From Petunia secreta (Eukaryota > Streptophyta > Magnoliopsida > Solanales > Solanaceae), in NCBI GenBank assembly GCA_029990175.1, contig JARKIP010000053.1, positions 10,558,001-10,622,000 on the forward strand: 64,000 nucleotides of DNA, written 5' to 3'. Below are positions 58,145 through 64,000 of this stretch, one piece after another (the first letter of the stretch is position 1; the number at the start of each line of letters is the position of its first letter). Both the position numbers and the translations under genes were made by a program. The notes beneath the pieces are model-generated. The model was not told the origin of the DNA. It searched no databases and saw only the letters and a list, made by a program, of their open reading frames with translations.

Positions 58145-58897
58145 TGGTATTAAAGACATTAATAACAAGAAAAGCTCACATCATATAAGGCAAAGCTCTA
58201 GAAGGTAGGTTAGTGTGATTGCACGGTTGCCGTGCCCTTGTAGACTGGTCATAAATACCCTCCTCGTTGAGTCGGGATCGAACACAGAGAACTAGCCTCG
58301 ACGCAAAGTAGTTAAGTAGCTTGTTTTCATCGATTTAGTCTAATGTATCCTAGAATAGAGTAAATTATATCTATAGCTTTAAAATTGAAATAAGTGAAAT
58401 TGAATGTTTGTTTTCTATGAGTTAAATACACTAGGGCTATAATCTCCACTTAGTCAAGTGACTAATGGAATCTAAAAGTTAAGCCAAATATGGTGTTGGG
58501 TCATCCAATGGGACTCACACAATATCATGCAACTCACCTCTTTTGGTGGTAAGCAAGACAAACACTTATTCACCCTTTCTGTGTAAAGAATTTTCGCATG
58601 AAGTCCAGGTGATTATCCCCAAGTAAGGTTATCTCCCTTTTAGTGTTCAAACCCGTTAACCCAAGGTAACGGAACAACAGCTAAACCGAGTACCTTGTTA
58701 CTACCTTACCCATTCCTAAAAATACTCTTTCGATGTACATTTAGTACTTTAAGGCTTAAACTTATGTTGTACACCACAAGTTGTTCTGATTTAAGATCGA
58801 AGGTAGTAAAATGGAGTATTCCCAACTAAATTTAGGCTTAACAGAATAGGCCCATTAATTTAATGAACTAACTTTTGAGTATAACCCTTGTTATGGA
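58145..58897. other. Repeat-like DNA, no gene recognised
   Basis: Holds no supported frame. A CGGGATCGAACACAGAGAAC segment near 58274 looks like part of a widespread repeat, but I cannot name it. Confidence 0.4.
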
Positions 58898-59955
58898 TGA
58901 TGCAGTCCAGACTGATCAAGTCACGAGAAGCCAAGCTAAAAAGCTTCATGATGTTCACATGCTTGGATGGCGTGAGCTTTGGAGGAGTGGGCAGCATATT
59001 GGAGCATTCAACGAGCGCCTTGACAAGCTAAAGGAAGAGGGGCGACATGTTGGGATCGAAATTACATAGTGCATGCGGAAGCTAACACATCAAACATGAA
59101 TGACAATAATCTAATATTAAAGGATATTAAAAGAGACTTTTATGTTGAAACTGGTTTGATTATGAATTGACCTACATAGGGAGGAAATTAAAATTTACTG
59201 ATAAAAAAATAAAATATAAAGTCTCCATCATGATTCTTTGAATGACTATATTATGGATTATTTTTGTTGTTGTTTTGAGAAGAAGAGGCGTTCAATTTAT
59301 AGAAGTCATAAACTTTTCCTCAAAGAAAAGGATAAGACCTATGAAGGAGCTTTAGTCCTTTTAGAATTTTGTTCCTTCAAGAAATAGAGTTCTAATAGAC
59401 TAGAAATTCAGGGCAAAAAACCTTAACACGACAATTTGAGGGAGCAGACAGACTTTGCATGCTCTCAACGAGCTCCTTTATGGCACTTAGTCCTTGAGCG
59501 TTTGGGGCAGAATGTAAGTGAACTCAACGAGCTCCTTTTACTCTATGTTGCATAGCCAGACTTATTTTACGACGATGGTACTTTATTAGTCATGCGTGGT
59601 CTTTTACATTTAGCCTATTTAGAGGTTGTTTTATGACATATTAGGCATATAAAGGCTGACCTATAAAAGCCTCGCCTTAGTATATTTTTTGACAGTTTAG
59701 ACTTTACAGAGAAAACAAGTGTTACTTTGCCTAGAAGCTATCTAGCTTCTTTCATCTCCTAAACTTGTAACTCTAAGGATCATCACTACCATGAATCCTA
59801 AGTATGGTTCAAGTTCCATCTTTCCATTGAACTAAACATTCAATTACATAAGTTTTTGTTGATTTAATTCCATTCTTTCTTCTAAATTCAGTTCCCCTTA
59901 GTCTAATCTTCTTGTTGCTTGATTGTTTCTATCGTCCTTAGTTTGTATTGCATCA
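58898..59955 (+). repeat. 5' LTR of non-autonomous element
   Basis: 1058 bases with ends TGATGCA ... TGCATCA. The first ~170 bases are an open frame ending near 59069, containing VTRSQAKKLHDVHM. Two similar short stretches, GCTCTCAACGAGCTCCTTTA (59461) and AACTCAACGAGCTCCTTTTA (59520), are repeated within it. Confidence 0.85.
59662..59669 (+). promoter_or_regulatory. LTR TATA box
   Basis: TATAAAAG about 290 bases before the end of the 5' LTR; transcription would start near 59695. Inferred. Confidence 0.5.
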
Positions 59956-59972
59956 GTTCGTATCAGAGCAAG
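59956..59972 (+). other. Primer binding site, initiator Met-tRNA type
   Basis: GTTCGTATCAGAGCAAG follows the LTR end; one base (C for G) differs from TTGGTATCAGAGC. Confidence 0.85.
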
Positions 59973-61334
59973 GAAAGGGATTGTTCTTACAACCTCAATC
60001 CTTTCGTGCCTTAATTTAGGATTTCTAGTTTTAGGGTTCATTAATTTCATTTCGATATTAAAAAAATAAAAGAAAAAAATAGAAGAAAACGTGAAAGAAG
60101 AAAAAGTAGAAGTGGACGGCTAAGGTTTGTTGAATTCAGCTATATTTCTTGTTGAATTCTGTCGTGATTGTGTTGTTGCAGCCATGCATATTGTTAGAAT
60201 CACGCCTAGGGTTTGAAATCTTGAAGTTCTTAGTTGTTTCAAACAATTCTTGAAACCCTAGGTTGAGTTGAAAGTGTTCTTGACGTGTTTCTTGAAGTTC
60301 AGCCTTGTTCTTGATCATATGGAGAGAAATCTTGAAACGTTTGAGCATTATTGAAGTTTCTTGAATTCTGAATATTGTTGAACTTTTTTGAAACATTTTT
60401 GGATCAATTCCCATGGTTCTTGATTAAGTTCTTGTTGTTTCTTGAAAGTATTGGTGCACTGCAAGAAGGAGAAAGAGGAGCAGTGTTTTCTAGGGCTCTT
60501 AGGCGAGTTCTTGACTGAATTTGTGAAGTCCTTGAACATTCTTGTAGTGTTCTTAAATTAATTTGAGTTGAGGGTTGTTTTGAATCTTGAATACACTTGA
60601 ATTCGTCTCCATATTGTTGAGTTAGTTTGCTGAAATTTGAGGAGAAAAGAAGAAGCAAATTCGGCTGAAGCTTAGGGAAATAAGAGGATAACTTGTTCCT
60701 AGTTAAAGTGGAAAAAACGACTCCCATTCAAAAATGGAGAAGTTTATCTATTACATTAAGCAAAAAAACACTGAAAAAGGAGAAGAAATAAGGGAAAGTT
60801 TGGTTGGGATTGGGAGAAGGAAAAAATAAGGAAAACCTGTCCCAATTTGAGTTGGAAAACAAAGTAGGAGAAAAACTTATTTCATTCCAAAAGGGGAGGA
60901 TCTTAGGTGCCACTTTTTTTGGGGGGGGGGGGGGGGGGGGCGGATTAGTTTCTTCCTAGGATTTCAATTTTTTTTCTAGCATTAGTTCTAGTTAGGAATT
61001 CTTGAGAACTTCTTCTACTCAATTTGATACTAATTCTTGAGCTATTAGAAAATTCGTGCTTGCTGGAATTTTTCCAATTCTCGTAAAAAATTCTTGGCTT
61101 CAAGTGCTTCACTCTAAAGAGCCGTCCATCCATAGAGTCACATAAACTCCATTTCGAACAAATACTTCGGCATACAAGTTGGTGATCTTAGCACCTTGGT
61201 TCTTAGCAGATAATGTGAATCTTTGTTGGGGGCATTGGAGTGTGACATCTAAAGAGCGTGAGTGCCACCACTAAAAGTGAGGGAGTGCAAGTGAAGTTGT
61301 TTATACTAACCTTTTCATTCCCCATTTTCTTAAT
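59973..61334. other. Long leader of non-autonomous element, no gene
   Basis: 1.36 kb rich in TTCTTGAA-type repeats. Long minus-strand frames here show no motifs and are likely chance. The stretch ends in a run of 20 G at 60921-60940 and a segment before the first ORF. Confidence 0.6.
60921..60940 (+). repeat. Run of 20 G
   Basis: T7 then G20 in the leader. It could form a G-quadruplex, or be a sequencing or assembly artefact. Confidence 0.9.
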
Positions 61335-61667
61335 ATGTCATTTGTAGGCACAAGGAGCCATAAGAGAGGTTTGGTTGGATATGGGGATAAGTCGGATGGA
61401 AAGAGCTTTTACTGCACTCCCAACTCCAGAAGAAGCTCTTATAGATACATTGATGAGGACTACCTATTTCGTGATGGTGCGTCAAGGTATAAGACTCCTT
61501 CGTTGACTTTCTATAGCGCATATAGTGTTAGAAGTGTTACAGGGAGAGGAAGCTTATCTGGAGACACTGTTATTAATGGAAAGTTTGATGGATACAACTA
61601 CGATGAGTTTGAAGAGATGAGATGGTGGAGTAACTTTGTAGTAAGTATTAATAGGGTCCATAGGTAA
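61335..61667 (+). CDS. Unrecognised ORF in non-autonomous element (ORF A)
   Basis: 110 codons starting MSFVGTRSHKRGLVGYG. Basic at first, then rich in Ser, Tyr and Arg, ending in WWSNFVVSINRVHR before a TAG at 61665. The same frame continues after that stop with VFQVDEGEKNWVSPSVVKML to about 61770, so a longer protein may have been broken. I recognise no domain. It could be the gag-like protein of the element, or captured host sequence. Confidence 0.4.
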   Translation: MSFVGTRSHKRGLVGYGDKSDGKSFYCTPNSRRSSYRYIDEDYLFRDGASRYKTPSLTFYSAYSVRSVTGRGSLSGDTVINGKFDGYNYDEFEEMRWWSNFVVSINRVHR

Positions 61668-62549
61668 GTATTTCAGGTTGATGAGGGTGAAAAAAATTGG
61701 GTTAGTCCTTCTGTGGTGAAGATGTTGGGAATACCTCGTGTTAATAGAGTGGCACGATTACTCATTTCCTAAGGAGGCTATGAAGAAGACGTTTAGTGTA
61801 AAGTGTTCCCTTTGGAAGGATGTCATGTCGTGTTGGGAAAACCTTGTCTTTACCAAAAGTACTTCAGGTATGCTTTTGGACGAGGTTGATATTACATTAG
61901 CGCACAAAGAAGGTGGCACGAGCTTCATCCCATGACTGAAGAAGCGGAACCAATAAGTCCTGCAAGCACGAGAGTCAGTGGGACAAATGCAATAAGTAAG
62001 GAGTTGAGAACTACCAAAAAGGTGAGCCAGAAGCCGCATGACTCAAAGTCAATTGGCTCACCTAAGAAGAAGAGGGTGTCCAGATATGGTTCTCTAAGTC
62101 CCTAGTTTAAGGTTGATGTGAAAAGTCTGCCTACTCCGGCTAAGGCTATTCTTGGGACTCATCCCAACTCGCCCGAATATGAGAGACAAAAGATTGAGGG
62201 GACTAAGGGAGTGACCGGTGACAACTCTCGAGTTGAATAATGAGAGGATGTGTGGAGTGAAGTGAGTGGGTTGTCACCGCAATCAAAACTCAACCTTGAA
62301 AGAAAAATGAGAGAGAGAAGGGACGGAATATGAATAATTGATTGTAAGGGCACTCTTTATTCTAACACTAACTCTTTATCTTCTTTTTCTACTAACTTTT
62401 GGAGCCTCAGGCGTGTTCGAAAGTGGAAAGGCAAGGATCGGAAGATCATTTGTGTGAGCTACATGATGAAAGAGCTTGTCCTGACACTTCAAGTGCTTCG
62501 AGTGATTAAGGCGAAAACTTGAGTGTAAGTGATAGCTATCTTCCATTGA

Positions 62550-63073
62550 GCTTAACGATTTCTTACCTTGTGAGAGTGTTTGGGAAAACTCAATTCTAAT
62601 TGATGATTATTATGAGTACAATGTATTTGCAACTAGTATGGAGTCTTATGGTCAACTTATGATGGAACGTGAATCACTAATTGAGGAAGTTTATAAGTTG
62701 CATGATAATGTGAACTCTTTGTTCAATGAACCTCTTTTTAGTGTTGAAAGTGTAGTTGATTATGTTAGTGAGCCTTGTTATGACACACTACTCGTGTTTG
62801 ATAGGGAAATATGAATTTTTTTATCATCCCGTTGTTTCCTTTAATAACATATTTGATCTTGGTGGTCTTACGTGTCTTAATGAGGATAATACTTGTGTCG
62901 AGGAGCCTCCAGTGAATGAAGTCGATAGAGTTAAACAAGATGACTCCTCCGATGATGATGATTATGGTTTTGATTCTTCACCCTTGGTAGATATAGAAAA
63001 TGAGATGCTTTTCTATTGTAATACTTCGTTTGAAAGAATTTTTGATGTGGGTGGTGACTTTGTATCAAACTAG
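62550..63073 (+). pseudogene. Unrecognised acidic ORF in non-autonomous element (ORF B)
   Basis: Readable from about 62550 (LPCESVWENSILIDDYYEY, then MESYGQLMMERESLIEEVYKL) to a frameshift near 62800, and then from KYEFFYHPVVSFNN to a stop at 63073. It is rich in Asp, Glu and Ser (DDSSDDDDYGFDSSP). No domain is recognised. The length and low basic content do not suggest Gag. Confidence 0.4.
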
Positions 63074-63255
63074 GGTAGAATGTGAGGTGTAACCTCCATG
63101 ATATAGGAAGTTTGACTCTTTAGATAATCCTTTGTTTGAAATTCCAAGTGAGATGATCTTGGTGTTGAGTGTGATGGCACATCATCGAGAATTATAATCA
63201 TGAATGTGTAGACTGTGATGACGAAGAAGCCATAATTGACACCTTTCTCAAAAGT

Positions 63256-63516
63256 TTGTCTATTGGGGAGGGTTGTCTTAGAGTCGTACGTGATAGTGAG
63301 GTGACATCTCTTGGTGTTAGTAGGAGTGAATCTAAGAAGGGGAGTGGAGTAGTTGATGTTAGTACTAGATTGAGCTATTTCACCTATTCTATTTCTTATG
63401 TTGACCACACCTTGGACAGTAAGCATGCCAAAACCATGGTATCAAATTGTAAGAGCAATACAATGGGGGTTTTCTGTGATAGTCATAAACTTAGGAATGA
63501 TAGGTTCCTAGAATGA
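63256..63516 (+). CDS. Short unrecognised ORF (ORF C)
   Basis: 86 codons starting MSIGEGCLRVVRDSEV. It may belong to the same broken protein as ORF B, since it lies just downstream and before the polypurine tract. No motif recognised. Confidence 0.3.
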   Translation: MSIGEGCLRVVRDSEVTSLGVSRSESKKGSGVVDVSTRLSYFTYSISYVDHTLDSKHAKTMVSNCKSNTMGVFCDSHKLRNDRFLE

Positions 63517-63780
63517 TTGATATTGCATCTCTTACATCATATGGATCTCTTTGTTTTTCTCTTTTGGTACATTCCGCTGACTAGCCATGAATTTGTTTCT
63601 TCATTTGGAGACGTGGACTTTATCAAAATCGTAGATGCTTGGCTATATTATAAGAGTATGTTTTTCTCATAGCATGTGCTACTCTTGATTAAACTAAAAT
63701 GTCCTTGTAGTAGGATGTTGTGGTTGTATTTTCCTTTGCTTGCAGGTTTTGATGGTGAATTTTGAGGATGAAATCTTCTA

Positions 63781-63794
63781 AAGAAAAGGAGAAT
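63781..63794 (+). other. Polypurine tract of non-autonomous element
   Basis: AAAGAAAAGGAGAA directly before the 3' LTR start TGATACAATC. The preceding TGAGGATGAAATCTTCT resembles the same place in the CRM-like copies. Confidence 0.75.
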
Positions 63795-64000
63795 GATACA
63801 ATCTAGACTGATCACGTCACGAGAAGCCAAGTTAAAGAGCTTCATGATATTCACATGCTTTGATGGCATGAGCTTTTGAAGAGCGGACAACATGTTGGAG
63901 CATTCAACAAGCACCTTGGCAAGCTAAGGGAAGAGGGGCAATACTTGGAGGGAGCAGGCAGATTTTGCATGCTCTCAACGACCACCTCAAAGAGCTCTTT
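63795..64000 (+). repeat. 3' LTR of non-autonomous element (first 206 bases)
   Basis: Aligns with 58898 onward, with scattered differences and a TAG in the TRSQ-type frame. An extra match further on (GGGAGCAGGCAGATTTTGCA, like 59441-59460) indicates a deletion relative to the 5' LTR. The rest is outside the window. Confidence 0.85.

Larger units (their letters stand above)
58898..64000 (+). mobile_element. Non-autonomous LTR retrotransposon, right end cut by window
   Basis: The LTR at 58898-59955 recurs from 63795 (TGATGCAGTCC against TGATACAATCT, then ACTGATCA(A/C)GTCACGAG in both). A near-perfect initiator-Met primer site and a polypurine tract are present. The inside is only 3.8 kb and shows no gag, RT or integrase, but holds several unrecognised frames. 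Its LTR starts in the same TRSQAK codons as the CRM-like elements, so it likely derives from that lineage and would need their enzymes. Confidence 0.8.

Noticed and set aside
60136..60913. Overlapping minus-strand frames
   Set aside because: They arise in the repeat-rich TTCTTGAA leader of a plus-strand element and lack recognisable domains.

Overview
This window is a repeat-dense stretch of a plant nuclear genome. The element families, an initiator-Met-tRNA primer binding site in most of the LTR elements, a Stowaway MITE, a Helitron end and several Tekay-type chromoviruses fit a dicot. Solanaceae is my best guess, from general resemblance only. I see no rRNA or tRNA genes, no organellar insert and no bacterial features. 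Nearly all coding sequence belongs to transposable elements, most of it broken. One intact ordinary plant gene stands out, on the minus strand at 48037-48633.

Layout. 1-5662: 3' part of a decayed CRM-like Ty3 chromovirus (+) with its 3' LTR. 5808-16746: complete, young, 10.9-kb Tekay-type chromovirus (-) with 2.8-kb LTRs and a CTTTG target-site duplication. 17550-20060: 3' remnant of another Tekay-like element (+), essentially an LTR with a 54-bp tandem array. 20061-25402: 5' part of a Tat/Ogre-like element (-): 3.6-kb LTR, primer site and an extra ORF of DUF7745 type, cut by the preceding LTR. 25403-29450: degenerate Mutator-like (MULE) transposase (+) facing a GRF zinc-finger pseudogene (-). 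About 29641-32098: solo Tekay-like LTR. 32099-42378: decayed chromovirus (-) whose right LTR carries two MITEs absent from the left LTR. 42379-43255: sequence ending in a Helitron 3' terminus. 43576-45980: 5'-truncated L1-type LINE (-). 45981-50257: low-copy island with the intact gene. 50258-57742: complete older CRM-like element (-), related to the first, with an ATTAC duplication. 57760-58144: possible Copia LTR. 58898 to the window end: non-autonomous LTR retrotransposon (+) with unrecognised ORFs.

Themes. The elements at the left edge, at 50258-57742 and at 58898-64000 belong to one LTR lineage: in each, the LTR starts inside the last codons of the integrase reading frame, just before a TRSQAK peptide. 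The last of them has lost recognisable gag-pol but keeps LTRs, primer site and polypurine tract, so it would depend on a relative for enzymes. Nonsense codons in the CRM-like copies are mostly C-to-T or G-to-A changes, as expected from deamination of methylated cytosine. LTR divergence, nesting and empty sites give a partial order of insertions, with the Tekay element at 5808-16746 among the youngest.
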